Of a stretch of DNA of 42,633 bases, positions 1 to 8,722 are shown in pieces; positions within the stretch are counted from its first letter, which is position 1; every line of letters begins with the position of its first letter. The stretch comes from Flavobacteriales bacterium (GTDB taxonomy: Bacteria > Bacteroidota > Bacteroidia > Flavobacteriales_D > Sanyastnellaceae). The position numbers and the translations under genes were made by a program. The notes under the pieces are model-generated. The model ran no database searches. It was not told the origin of the DNA and saw only the letters and a list, made by a program, of their open reading frames with translations. The stretch covers positions 1 to 42,633 of the forward strand of contig JADHLY010000012.1 of the NCBI GenBank assembly GCA_016780385.1, read 5' to 3'.

Positions 1-1
1 A

Positions 2-622
2 ACGGGGATTGTGGGCGCCATTGTGGGGACTTTGCTCTGTGGGCCTTGGGCCTGGTGGACCTTATTGCTCGTATTGGCTTACCTCGGAGGCCAAGAAGCC
101 AAGCGCTTGTTTGGGGATGCTTTTCCCACTTCCCCTGCGTTCGGTAGGGGGGTGATCAGTCGTTTGGCTGTGGGCCTTCCGTTTGCCGCCTTGGCGGTTA
201 TGGGCTGGCGAGAGGGGGTGTTTGTGTCATCGATTCCCCTGGGATGGTTCATTTTGTTGTGGACCAACGATACGGTGGCCTATTTGGTAGGGCGCCAATG
301 GGGACGCAGGAAGATGGCTCCTTCCATCTCCCCAGGAAAGTCTTGGGAGGGCTGGAGTGGCGGCGCGGTGTCAACCCTGTTGGTGGCCTATTTCATTTTG
401 GGCCAAACAGAAATGGGGCTGAAAGCTTCAACTTGGCTGGGTTTGGGGCTCGTGGTCTCGGTGTTTGGCCCTGTTGGAGACCTGCTCGAAAGTGCGCTGA
501 AGCGCCGGGCAGGGGCCAAGGATTCTGGACACATCTTGCCGGGCCACGGCGGCATTCTCGACCGTTTTGATTCCCATGCTTTGGCCGCACCTTTGGCGGC
601 ATTATTGCTTCAGTTTCTCTGA
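2..622 (+). CDS. cdsA: Phosphatidate cytidylyltransferase (5-prime partial)
   Basis: CDP-diacylglycerol synthase, an inner-membrane enzyme that joins phosphatidic acid to CTP and feeds all phospholipid synthesis. The visible part, about 206 residues, is very hydrophobic with several membrane segments. It ends with the family signature: LKRRAGAKDSG followed by PGHGGILDRFDS, which holds the conserved Lys-Asp and Asp-Arg-x-Asp residues. The reading frame is open to base 2, and family members are usually 265-285 residues, so roughly the first 70 residues lie outside the window; the GTG at 11 is internal. Ten bases separate it from psd, so the two are probably one lipid-synthesis operon. Confidence 0.92.
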   Translation, partial: TGIVGAIVGTLLCGPWAWWTLLLVLAYLGGQEAKRLFGDAFPTSPAFGRGVISRLAVGLPFAALAVMGWREGVFVSSIPLGWFILLWTNDTVAYLVGRQWGRRKMAPSISPGKSWEGWSGGAVSTLLVAYFILGQTEMGLKASTWLGLGLVVSVFGPVGDLLESALKRRAGAKDSGHILPGHGGILDRFDSHALAAPLAALLLQFL

Positions 623-632
623 TTTCCTCTCT

Positions 633-1298
633 ATGTACATACACAGTGCCGGACACCGCGTCATTCTCGTTTTCTTCCTGATTGCGGCTGCGATTTCCCT
701 GTTGGCCCATTGGATCCCTGGGATTCCCAAGTGGTTGTCGGTTTCAGTGATAGTGGTGATGGTGGCACTGTGCCTTTTGGTGTTGTGGTTCTTCCGCATC
801 CCGCCCCGCCCATTTAATGCTGCGCCCAACGAGGTCACCTCGGTCAGTGATGGCAAGGTGGTCTTGGTGGAAGAAGTCGATGAGCCTGAAGTCATAGGGG
901 GTAAGGCCATCAAAATCTGCGTGTTTCTGAGCATTTTTGATGTGCACGCGCAATGGGCCCCCATTGGTGGGAAGCTGGAATATTTCAAGTACCACGAAGG
1001 AGCATATCTCGTGGCGTGGCACGAGAAGTCATCCACACTCAACGAGCGAACGACTTTCGGGCAGCGTACACCTTCAGGGCTGGTGGTCTGGCGTCAAATT
1101 GCGGGGGCTGTGGCCCGCCGTATCCGCTGGTTTGTAGAGCAAGGACAAGACATTCAGCATGGCCAGGAATGCGGCTTTATTCTCTTTGGTTCTCGGATTG
1201 ACCTTTACTTGCCCCTTGATGCTGAAGTGGTCGTGAAGCCAGGAGATCGGGTCGTGGCACGTCATACTGTGCTCGCAAGGTTGGCAGAAGTGCATTAA
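633..1298 (+). CDS. psd: Phosphatidylserine decarboxylase family protein
   Basis: Pyruvoyl-dependent decarboxylase expected to turn phosphatidylserine into phosphatidylethanolamine at the inner membrane. The 221 residues start with two hydrophobic segments (about 10-28 and 33-52). The core has the family pattern FLSIFDVHAQWAPIGG near residue 100 and the self-cleavage site GFILFGSR, whose Gly186-Ser187 bond would be cut to give a beta chain and a pyruvoyl alpha chain. The length fits the short archaeal/Bacteroidota type rather than the 300-residue proteobacterial type. ATG 633 is chosen because an earlier in-frame ATG at 567 would run far into cdsA. The synthase pssA, often nearby, is not in the window. 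Confidence 0.9.
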   Translation: MYIHSAGHRVILVFFLIAAAISLLAHWIPGIPKWLSVSVIVVMVALCLLVLWFFRIPPRPFNAAPNEVTSVSDGKVVLVEEVDEPEVIGGKAIKICVFLSIFDVHAQWAPIGGKLEYFKYHEGAYLVAWHEKSSTLNERTTFGQRTPSGLVVWRQIAGAVARRIRWFVEQGQDIQHGQECGFILFGSRIDLYLPLDAEVVVKPGDRVVARHTVLARLAEVH

Positions 1299-1344
1299 CT
1301 TCCGCTGTTCAGTTGGGGGTGCCCCCCCTGAAACCAAAACAAAC

Positions 1345-3258
1345 ATGCGAATCGCAACCCTTACGCTCGCCGCGTTGTGCGCGGCTTTTTCGGCTGTTCA
1401 GGCCCAAAGTTTCCAACGCCTCGATGCGGCACACCAAGTGCAAGCGCCACTTCCTGAAGTGGACATGACTGGTGAAGAGATCATCCCTTATCAGCCCCTA
1501 ACGGGTCAGAATTTGGGGGACATCGATCACATTCAGCTCCGCGACATGGTGATTGAACGCCAGGTCATTGGATACACCCAATACGACTTGCAGTCCAACT
1601 ACGCCGTGGACGACCGCATGGTCAGCTCCGCCAGTGGCATCAGTGGTGGATGGATTCAGTCCCTGGAGACTTCACCTTTTAGTGACCGTGGAACGGGATA
1701 CAATTTCAAGTCGGCAGGTTCCGATGAGGCGTGGGGAGAGATTCCTTACGACAGGATTGAGGACGTCAGGATCGGTTGGCCATCGCTTGGTCACTTGGCC
1801 AATGGTTCGGAGTTTGCTATCAGTCACGGCAGCACCGGAGGCCTGGTTTTTGCCACCCGCGATGCGGTGGGCAGTGGTTCTTGGTCCACGACCACACTTC
1901 CCGCTTTGACCGCCGAAGACGAGACAGACATCTGGCACTTGTGGCCACGTGCCACTGTTGGTGGTGCCGACGGCAACAGCATTCACGCAATCTGCATCTC
2001 TGCTCCTGAAGGCAATGGAGGTGTCCTGTACAACGGCCAAGACGGCGCACTCATCTACATGCGCTCCACCGACGGTGGTGCGAACTGGGACATCCAGACC
2101 TTCGCTGAGTTGGATACTTCGGCTTTTGCCGGAGGATTCGTGGCGGACTCATACGCCATCCACGCTGAGGGCGACAAAGTGGCCTTTGCGGTATTCAATG
2201 GCTTCTACGACACGTTTGCCATGGTCTCTGAGGACAACGGTGAGACTTGGACGTACGAGACCATCATCGACTTCCCCGTTGACAACTACGTGCTCGACTC
2301 AGGTGCCTTGTTGGACACCACCATCGCAGACAATGTTGACGCCAATGGCAACGCCATGTTCTTCAATGCCGACCGTGCGGGAGATGTCCTGGTCGATGAG
2401 GCAGGAGGGGTGCACGTGTTTTTTGGTGCGATGTTCTACGCCGACAGCGATACGACCGACGGAACGAGCAGCTATTACCCCTTCACCAATGGTTTGGAGT
2501 ACTGGCGTCCGGACATGGGCCCTGACAGCTCCATGACCATTGCTTATGCCTATGACATTGACGGCAGCGGCACGTTGGATTACGAGGATGAGATTGCCGG
2601 CTATTTCGTGGGCATCAGTTCTCAGCCTTCCGCTGGTCAGGTGGTAGAGTCCAACACCATTGTGGTGGCATACAGTGCGCTGATGGAGAACTTCAGCACG
2701 GGCATTCAGAACTACCGCCACTGCTACGTGGTGCACTCGACTGACCTTGGTGAGACTTGGAATTCTGAAAGCGCATGTGATGTGACGCCAGACTTGGATT
2801 TCGACCTCATTGAGAGTGTCTATCCTTGCATACCTCAGCGGATTCTAGGGGGAGAAGTCAACCTCTCTTACCAGCGCGATTTCGAGCCTGGTTTGCACGT
2901 GCGTGGTGACGAGGACCCCATTGACATCAACGACATCGTCGGTTTGACCATGGCTGTGGAAGACCTCGACGACTGTGCAGACGTCGAAATTGAGGACTAC
3001 GTGGGCATTGGAGAGATTGATGAGGTAGGCTTCGGCTTGTTCCCCAATCCCGCCGACGCTGTGGTGGAAATCGTGTTGGACGACCTCTTGTTGGGTGCAG
3101 AGTTGTGCATCCGTGATATGGGAGGACGCCTCGTTCGCCAGGCGCGCATTCAGGGCAAGTTGGCCCGGTTGGATGTCTCAGACCTGACTCCCGGTATCTA
3201 CACTGTGGAAGTGAGCGGCTCTGGTGCACGCAGCATCGAGCGCCTCTCCATCCGCTAA
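1345..3258 (+). CDS. Secreted T9SS-sorted protein with Asp-box (BNR) repeats
   Basis: 637-residue exported protein. A signal peptide covers about residues 1-20 (cleavage near AVQAQ). Three Asp-box motifs, STDGGANW near 241, SEDNGETW near 295 and STDLGETW near 465, suggest a sialidase-like beta-propeller, although no catalytic sialidase residues were identified. DIDGSGTLDYED near 405 resembles an EF-hand calcium loop. The last 75 residues are a type A sorting domain of the type IX secretion system: FGLFPNPA, then a beta-rich stretch with DLTPGIYTVEV and a terminal RLSIR. It should therefore be secreted across the outer membrane and possibly anchored to the surface. Substrate unknown. It ends three bases before cinA. 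Confidence 0.85.
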   Translation: MRIATLTLAALCAAFSAVQAQSFQRLDAAHQVQAPLPEVDMTGEEIIPYQPLTGQNLGDIDHIQLRDMVIERQVIGYTQYDLQSNYAVDDRMVSSASGISGGWIQSLETSPFSDRGTGYNFKSAGSDEAWGEIPYDRIEDVRIGWPSLGHLANGSEFAISHGSTGGLVFATRDAVGSGSWSTTTLPALTAEDETDIWHLWPRATVGGADGNSIHAICISAPEGNGGVLYNGQDGALIYMRSTDGGANWDIQTFAELDTSAFAGGFVADSYAIHAEGDKVAFAVFNGFYDTFAMVSEDNGETWTYETIIDFPVDNYVLDSGALLDTTIADNVDANGNAMFFNADRAGDVLVDEAGGVHVFFGAMFYADSDTTDGTSSYYPFTNGLEYWRPDMGPDSSMTIAYAYDIDGSGTLDYEDEIAGYFVGISSQPSAGQVVESNTIVVAYSALMENFSTGIQNYRHCYVVHSTDLGETWNSESACDVTPDLDFDLIESVYPCIPQRILGGEVNLSYQRDFEPGLHVRGDEDPIDINDIVGLTMAVEDLDDCADVEIEDYVGIGEIDEVGFGLFPNPADAVVEIVLDDLLLGAELCIRDMGGRLVRQARIQGKLARLDVSDLTPGIYTVEVSGSGARSIERLSIR

Positions 3259-3261
3259 TTG

Positions 3262-4566
3262 ATGACGGCTTCCGGGCGGCTATTGGTGGAGATCCTCTCC
3301 ATTGGCGATGAATTGCTGATGGGGCAAACGGTCAACACCAATGCCGCCTGGATGGGCCGTATCCTCGAAGAAGAGGGGTGGCGGGTCAACCGCTGCGTGG
3401 TGGTTTCCGATGAGGAAGCTGCAATTCTAGAGGCCTTGGTGGATGCCGAATCCCGGGCCGACCTGGTGTTGATCACCGGAGGCTTGGGACCCACTCGGGA
3501 CGACATCACCAAGCATGTGCTGTGCCAGCACTTCAATACCTCGCTACAGCGCGTTCCTGCAGTTGAAGACCGCATCGTGGGCTGGTTTCAGCGCAGGGGC
3601 CGTGAAATTTTGCAGGTCAACCGCGACCAAGCGCTGTTGCCGGAAGCCTGCACGGTGTTGGACAACCCTTTGGGCACAGCGAGTGGCATGTGGTTTGACC
3701 GCCCAGGTGGGGTGACCGTTTCCATGCCGGGTGTGCCTTATGAGATGGAGTACATCATGGAGCACGGCGTCATGCCCGCCATGCGGCAACGCCTTGAGCG
3801 CGATGGACGGCGGTCCAAGCGGGCGCACAAATCCCTGCTGACCATGGGAACGGGGGAAAGCCAATTGGCGGCCAAGCTGGGGGCGATGGAAGACGAATTG
3901 GATGCAGCAGGGGTAAAGCTGGCTTATCTGCCCAGTCCGGGCAGTGTGCGGATCAGGCTGACGGCAGAAGGACATGCTGTTGATGCACTGGAAACTGCCC
4001 ATGCCGATGTGGTGAAGCGCCTCTCGCAGTGGGTGGTCTCCGATGATGGGGCGTCCGTGGAGGAAGCCCTGGGCGCTGCTTTGAGTCGGAACGGTTGGAC
4101 CCTCGCGGTGGCCGAGAGTTGCACTGGAGGTGCTTTGGGCGCTGCCATGGTGGCCAGGCCCGGTGCGAGTGCGTTTTTTCTAGGCGGCATCCAATCCTAT
4201 TCCAATGCGGCCAAAGTGAAGTTGTTGGGTGTTGATGCCGGGCTGATTGCAGGGGAGGGGGCCGTGTCATCTTCCGTTGCCGAAGCCATGGCGCGGGGCG
4301 CCCGCGACCAGTTGGGCGCGGATTTCGGCGTGGCCATCACGGGCATCGCCGGGCCGGAAGGGGGCAGTGAGGCCAAACCTGTCGGCACGGTCTTCATGGC
4401 CTGCGCTGGCCCTTCAGGGGTCCGCAGTGTGCACCATCGCTTCGGGAGAGACCGCAAGCGAAACCTCGAAATGAGTGTGCGTGCAGCGGCTCAATTGGCC
4501 CTTGAAATGGCCTTGAATGAAGCTGCGGATGCAAAACCCGCCTCAGGGGTTGCGGATTCACTCTGA
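3262..4566 (+). CDS. cinA: Competence/damage-inducible protein A, CinA family
   Basis: 434-residue two-domain protein. Residues 1-170 form the molybdopterin-binding-like domain: [18 protein letters not shown] at the start and the [10 protein letters not shown] loop near 75. In characterised homologues this domain hydrolyses ADP-ribose. The last 160 residues form the CinA C-terminal domain with [10 protein letters not shown] and GIAGPEGG, known in homologues as nicotinamide-nucleotide deamidase acting in pyridine nucleotide salvage. Length is normal for the fused form. A TTG at 3259 lies directly before the chosen ATG at 3262. The preceding T9SS gene ends three bases upstream and rpmB follows after 62 bases; cinA-rpmB adjacency is, from memory, usual in Bacteroidota. 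Confidence 0.93.
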   Translation: MTASGRLLVEILSIGDELLMGQTVNTNAAWMGRILEEEGWRVNRCVVVSDEEAAILEALVDAESRADLVLITGGLGPTRDDITKHVLCQHFNTSLQRVPAVEDRIVGWFQRRGREILQVNRDQALLPEACTVLDNPLGTASGMWFDRPGGVTVSMPGVPYEMEYIMEHGVMPAMRQRLERDGRRSKRAHKSLLTMGTGESQLAAKLGAMEDELDAAGVKLAYLPSPGSVRIRLTAEGHAVDALETAHADVVKRLSQWVVSDDGASVEEALGAALSRNGWTLAVAESCTGGALGAAMVARPGASAFFLGGIQSYSNAAKVKLLGVDAGLIAGEGAVSSSVAEAMARGARDQLGADFGVAITGIAGPEGGSEAKPVGTVFMACAGPSGVRSVHHRFGRDRKRNLEMSVRAAAQLALEMALNEAADAKPASGVADSL

Positions 4567-4628
4567 AAACCGCACCTTTGCACTCCCGAAAAATTTGGGA
4601 ACCCATAAAACCTCGGAACAGGACTACC

Positions 4629-4871
4629 ATGAGTCGCATCTGTCAGTTGACCGGAAAGAAGGTGATGGTTGGAAACAATGTTTCCCACTCAAACCGCCGC
4701 ACCAAGCGCCGTTTCTACCCCAACCTCTTCAAGAAGCGTTTCTTTATCCCTGAGGAAGACCGCTGGATGACCCTGCGCGTGAGCGCTTCGGGTATCCGCA
4801 ACATCAACCGTTTAGGGGTGTTGGGCGCGATCGCCAAGGCAAAGGAGCGGGGGACCTGGACGGAGTCCTGA
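4629..4871 (+). CDS. rpmB: 50S ribosomal protein L28
   Basis: 80-residue basic ribosomal protein of the large subunit. It opens with [11 protein letters not shown], followed by [15 protein letters not shown] and NLFKKRFF, the typical L28 core; the end shows the Bacteroidota [11 protein letters not shown] pattern. ATG 4629 is the start because it begins exactly at the conserved N-terminus; an upstream in-frame ATG at 4578 would add 17 unconserved residues. From memory, most Bacteroidota follow rpmB directly with rpmG (L33), a very small basic protein and ftsY; here a strong terminator and a convergent gene follow instead. Confidence 0.97.
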   Translation: MSRICQLTGKKVMVGNNVSHSNRRTKRRFYPNLFKKRFFIPEEDRWMTLRVSASGIRNINRLGVLGAIAKAKERGTWTES

Positions 4872-4891
4872 ATTGGACTTGATTCCGACCC

Positions 4892-4926
4892 CATGAAAAA
4901 GGCCCGCATTGCGGGCCTTTTTCATG
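4892..4926. terminator. Bidirectional intrinsic terminator between rpmB and the prohibitin gene
   Basis: Perfect 16-base inverted repeat, CATGAAAAAGGCCCGC / GCGGGCCTTTTTCATG, with a 3-base ATT loop. The GC-rich inner stem is flanked by an A5 run on the left and a T5 run on the right, so each strand has a hairpin followed by U residues. It sits between convergent genes ending at 4871 and 4949 and can stop transcription from both. Confidence 0.93.
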
Positions 4927-4948
4927 GGCGATGGTGGCTGCGCTCGGT

Positions 4949-5773
4949 TTAGTTATTTCCGAGGATGATGGGCAGGCCATCGTCTCCGCCGCCTACAACT
5001 ACAATCTTGGTGTTGGGGCTTGAGGCGAGGTTTTGTGTGGCCTCTATGCCTTTCCACCGGAGCAATTCATCGGAGATCCCTTCGGACACGATGTCTTGGA
5101 AATCTCGGACGCCTTCAGCTTCGATGCGCTTGCGGGCGGCCTCCTTGGTCTCCTTCTCCAAACGGAATTCGTATTCCAGCGACTCTTGCTCTTGTTGCAG
5201 CTTGCGCTCGATGGCTTCCTCGAGGGTCTGGGGGAGGCGGATGTTCCGGATCAGGACGTCGTTCAATTGGATGAAGTTGCTCGCCAGTTTCTCGCGGAGG
5301 CGCTCCTCGATTTCCACCTGAATCTGCTCCCGCTTCGAGGTGTTGATCTCTTCGGGTAGATATTTGGCAAAGACTTCCCGCGAGACCGATCGCATGGAGG
5401 GTACGATGACGGCGTCCTCATAGTCCCTTCCACGTTCAATTTCCAAGGCGCCCAAGGCTTCGCGAACGGGCTCGTGGAACACCGTCATGTCCAATTGGAT
5501 CTTGAGCAAATTGGAGGAGAGGACGTCCAGCTTTTGTTGCATCTCCTTTTGGCGGATCTCGTAGATGACCACCCGGTCCCAAGGTGCTTTGAAGTGGAAC
5601 CCTTGGCCGACAGGCGCTTCATCGGGGTTGATGCCGTTTGAGAACGTGCGGAAAACCAATCCAGCGAAACCGGATGGGATGGTGTAGGTGATAGAAGACC
5701 AACTGATGAGAAGGGCCACGAAGAGCCCCGAAACCAGGGCGACAAGTCGAATGGGGCGTGAAGATGTTTCCAT
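4949..5773 (-). CDS. Prohibitin family (SPFH-domain) membrane protein
   Basis: 274 residues. One N-terminal membrane anchor (about 9-28) is followed by the SPFH/band-7 domain. Recognisable prohibitin features are IPSGFAGLVFRTF, GFHFKAPWDRVVIYEIR and SMRSVSREVFAKYLPEEI. A long charged coiled coil (about 165-225) contains RLPQTLEEAIERKLQQEQE. The end is short and hydrophobic (KIVVVGGGDDGLPIIL). Family members form large membrane rings that organise lipids and regulate proteases such as FtsH; the partner here is unknown. It is the last gene of the minus-strand run that includes fabG and the VWA-type protein, 35 bases after the latter. Confidence 0.88.
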   Translation of the reverse strand: METSSRPIRLVALVSGLFVALLISWSSITYTIPSGFAGLVFRTFSNGINPDEAPVGQGFHFKAPWDRVVIYEIRQKEMQQKLDVLSSNLLKIQLDMTVFHEPVREALGALEIERGRDYEDAVIVPSMRSVSREVFAKYLPEEINTSKREQIQVEIEERLREKLASNFIQLNDVLIRNIRLPQTLEEAIERKLQQEQESLEYEFRLEKETKEAARKRIEAEGVRDFQDIVSEGISDELLRWKGIEATQNLASSPNTKIVVVGGGDDGLPIILGNN

Positions 5774-5808
5774 GGGGCTAAGCTATGCCCTCCACGGCGT
5801 TCAGAAGG

Positions 5809-7908
5809 TTAATAAGTGCCTGCCCAGCGCCGCAGAATCCACTCCGTAGACAACAGCCCGATCAGGAGCCACACCAGGGCCTTCCATTTGATGACATCTT
5901 GAAGCCTTTCTGTCCAGTCCTGTTGGGGAGTAAACCTTCCGGAGGCCGTCAAGGTCTCGGTAAGGGCGTCCAACCCGAGCGGCCCTACGGTGGTGCCACC
6001 CGCACCCATGGAGACCCTGCGCAATGTGCTGTGGTCAGCAGGCCTTCCGTTTCGCTCCAACTCCATGGCGCGCACTTCGAAGATGCCGCTGCGTTCAAAG
6101 TTGGTGCCGCCAATGTCCGTGTTGGCACGCCAGGTGTATGTGCCTTCTGGCCACCTTCCGGCGTCCAATGCATAGCCTCCTGCCGCTGCAGTAGAAAAGC
6201 GATAGTCAAAGGCCTTTCCAGCGCTGTCAGTCAATTGAAGGGCGATGTCGGCGCCGAGGTAGGGGGTCAAGGTGGCGTCATAAGCGCGCGCTTGAAACTG
6301 AAGGCGTTGGTCCTCGTTGAGGATGCGTGGTGCTTCCACCCTGAACCGGTCGACGCCTGGGTCTGAGGTCAGGAATTGTGCGAGCTTGCCCACCAGGTCG
6401 TCAAACAGGTCGTGGGAACCGGTGCGCAGATAGCCGACTTGCCGCCACCGCCAGCTGCCCTCGCCCAGGAGAAACATGCCCCGTCCACCCGCAGTTTGGG
6501 TGACGGTGAGCAGGGGTTGATCTGTATTGATGCCGCCGATACGCTGGAAGAGCAGGGGGGTGTGTGCCGGTCCCCAGTTGGGTTCGCCGAACGGGGTCAT
6601 GAGGGGCGGAACCTCAGCCAACCACGCCGCGACGCCGTCGCCCAATCTGAAGTGGGGAAAGGCGGGATTGAGGCTGCCTCGAGGGTCGGTGGTGAGCCCC
6701 TGGCGGGTGACATTGAAACCAAACCCGAGGCCCAGTCCTGAAATGGCGTCAAAATCGCCCAGCGGGTCCATGATGAGCCCCACAGGGATGCCCGCTTCTC
6801 GCAGGGCGCTGTATGCGCCAGCAGCCTGCGCATCGCCGGCGTCGAAAGAAAAGAGAAATGCAGCGTCCCAACGCGGTCCATCCTGCGTCAAGCCCAGGTC
6901 ATCCAGCGTCTTGTGGACGACCTCGTAATTGATGTTGCCAGAAAGTGCATTGGCCCAGGCGCCCTGGTCGGGATGGGGGGCGGGTCCGGCCAGCAAAATG
7001 CGCTTTCGGCTTTCAATCACATCGATAACGGCCGTGCGTGTGTTGTTGTCGGTATTGTCCTCTCCATCGATCGCCGAAACCGAAATGCGATAACGTTGGA
7101 GGCCAGGACGCGCTGCGTCGACGAGGAATTGCGCCGTCACGGGCGCTCCTGTGCCGTCAAATCGCACGTTTTGTGTGAGGTTGGTCTCTGGTCCGGTTAA
7201 CCGCACCTCGGACGTTCCTTCGAAGCCTTGGGCACTGATTTCCACTTCCAAAGGGAACCGGTTGCCCAATCCAGCCACGTCGTTGTGAAGGAGGCGCAGG
7301 ATGCGGACGTCTTGCTTGAGGCTCGTGTCTCCCAGTGCGATCATGTGCAGGGGAGCGGGAATTCGGCTGCTCATGGATTCCGGGTCCTTGCCCCGGTTGA
7401 ACCTGCCATCCGTGGCGACGACCACAGCACCCAGCGGTGCACCTGCCCATTGGCCTTGGATGGCGTCGAGGGCAGCGGATAAATCGGTCGTGGGGTCTTC
7501 AAAGGACCATGGCGCTTCCTCGCCGTGGGGCGAAACATCCGCGCCAAATTCGTACACGTGCACTGCGGCCCCGGGCTGCCCGGTTTCTGACGGCAGTGCA
7601 TTCAGCCAATTGTCGAGGGCGCTTCCCCATTCGGGATTGTCCGCGCCGATCGATTGGGAAACGTCCTGCAAGACGATCAAAGCGGGCTGCGCTGTGTTGC
7701 TTTCCTCGATGCGCAGGACCGGCCTGAACAGCAGCAGGACGAGGGTCACCAAGGTCAGGGAACGCACCACCCCGAGCGCGGCGCGCAGCGCACCCGGCAG
7801 GTGTCGGTTGCCTTTGTCGATGCGGTACAGGAGTGCGGCTGCCGCGACCACAAGGGTCAACGCCAGCGCGACCTGAAATAGAGGGGCATCGAGGAGGACA
7901 TCGCGCAT
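5809..7908 (-). CDS. Membrane protein with von Willebrand A-like domain
   Basis: 699 residues, product not recognised by name. Two membrane helices lie near residues 12-28 and 42-62, and a third at the C-terminus (about 672-690, KALVWLLIGLLSTEWILRR), so the bulk should be periplasmic. After helix 2 comes IVLQDVSQSIG, which fits the metal-binding DxSxS start of a VWA domain, and later VVVATDGRFNRG, fitting the second acidic loop. The middle has a glutamine-amidotransferase-like stretch (GIPVGLIMDPLGDF) and the later part is beta-rich and Ig-like. The architecture recalls BatA-like proteins and the large VWA membrane proteins of Bacteroidota and Planctomycetes. It lies 10 bases after fabG and 35 before the prohibitin gene. 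Confidence 0.75.
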   Translation of the reverse strand: MRDVLLDAPLFQVALALTLVVAAAALLYRIDKGNRHLPGALRAALGVVRSLTLVTLVLLLFRPVLRIEESNTAQPALIVLQDVSQSIGADNPEWGSALDNWLNALPSETGQPGAAVHVYEFGADVSPHGEEAPWSFEDPTTDLSAALDAIQGQWAGAPLGAVVVATDGRFNRGKDPESMSSRIPAPLHMIALGDTSLKQDVRILRLLHNDVAGLGNRFPLEVEISAQGFEGTSEVRLTGPETNLTQNVRFDGTGAPVTAQFLVDAARPGLQRYRISVSAIDGEDNTDNNTRTAVIDVIESRKRILLAGPAPHPDQGAWANALSGNINYEVVHKTLDDLGLTQDGPRWDAAFLFSFDAGDAQAAGAYSALREAGIPVGLIMDPLGDFDAISGLGLGFGFNVTRQGLTTDPRGSLNPAFPHFRLGDGVAAWLAEVPPLMTPFGEPNWGPAHTPLLFQRIGGINTDQPLLTVTQTAGGRGMFLLGEGSWRWRQVGYLRTGSHDLFDDLVGKLAQFLTSDPGVDRFRVEAPRILNEDQRLQFQARAYDATLTPYLGADIALQLTDSAGKAFDYRFSTAAAGGYALDAGRWPEGTYTWRANTDIGGTNFERSGIFEVRAMELERNGRPADHSTLRRVSMGAGGTTVGPLGLDALTETLTASGRFTPQQDWTERLQDVIKWKALVWLLIGLLSTEWILRRWAGTY

Positions 7909-7918
7909 CGGCGCGAAG

Positions 7919-8665
7919 TTACATCCGCATTCCGCCGTCCACGGACAACGTTTGGCCGGTAATGTAGCTGCTCATGTCAGCGCCGAGGAAGACGCAGGCA
8001 TTGGCCACATCTTCAGGGCTGCCGCCGCGCTTCAGTGGAATCGCATCACGCCACCCTTGGACGGTAGCCTCGTCGAGGGCTCCGGTCATTTCTGTTTCGA
8101 TGAAACCTGGCGCAATGGCATTGCAGCGGATGTTGCGGCTGCCCAATTCGAGGGCCACGCTCTTGGTGAAACCGAGGATACCGGCTTTGGAGGCGGCATA
8201 ATTGGCCTGTCCCGCATTGCCCTGTATGCCCACGACACTGGACATGTTGATGATGCTGCCTGAGCGGGCCTTGAGCATGGTGCGCAAAACGGCTTTGGTC
8301 AGGTTGAAGCAGCTCTTGAGGTTGACCTGCATGATCTCGTCCCACTGCTCCTCGGACATGCGCATGAGCAGCGTGTCGCGGGTGATGCCGGCGTTATTGA
8401 TCAAGATGTCTACGGTGCCGAATTCGGCGACGACTTCCTGGACCAGCGCTTCGCTTTCGGCCAGGCTTCCGGCGTCGGACTTGAATCCTTTGGCGGTGCC
8501 GCCAGAAGCGGTGAGTTCGGCTTCCAGTGCGCGGGCTTTTTCCTCACTGGACCGATAGGTAAATGCGACGGTAGCGCCTTCTTGAACGAAGCGTTCGGCG
8601 ATGGATTTGCCGATGCCTCGTGAGGCGCCGGTGATGAGGGCGATTTTGCCTTCGAGTAGGGCCAT
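7919..8665 (-). CDS. fabG: 3-oxoacyl-[acyl-carrier-protein] reductase
   Basis: 248-residue short-chain dehydrogenase that reduces beta-ketoacyl-ACP with NADPH in fatty acid elongation. Key motifs are the dinucleotide site TGASRGIG (13-20), NNAG near 90, the catalytic Ser in NMSSVVGIQGN, and YAASK carrying Tyr and Lys. The C-terminus TGQTLSVDGGMRM is the standard FabG ending. Length and motifs match the housekeeping enzyme, though other SDR reductases look similar. It is not next to other fab genes; it sits in a minus-strand run 57 bases below the Fe-S gene and 10 bases above the VWA-type gene. Confidence 0.93.
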   Translation of the reverse strand: MALLEGKIALITGASRGIGKSIAERFVQEGATVAFTYRSSEEKARALEAELTASGGTAKGFKSDAGSLAESEALVQEVVAEFGTVDILINNAGITRDTLLMRMSEEQWDEIMQVNLKSCFNLTKAVLRTMLKARSGSIINMSSVVGIQGNAGQANYAASKAGILGFTKSVALELGSRNIRCNAIAPGFIETEMTGALDEATVQGWRDAIPLKRGGSPEDVANACVFLGADMSSYITGQTLSVDGGMRM

Positions 8666-8722
8666 GTTGTGGTGTTATGGGGCGGCAAGATAGCCGCGGT
8701 ATAGGGCAAGTTTGGGCGGAGG

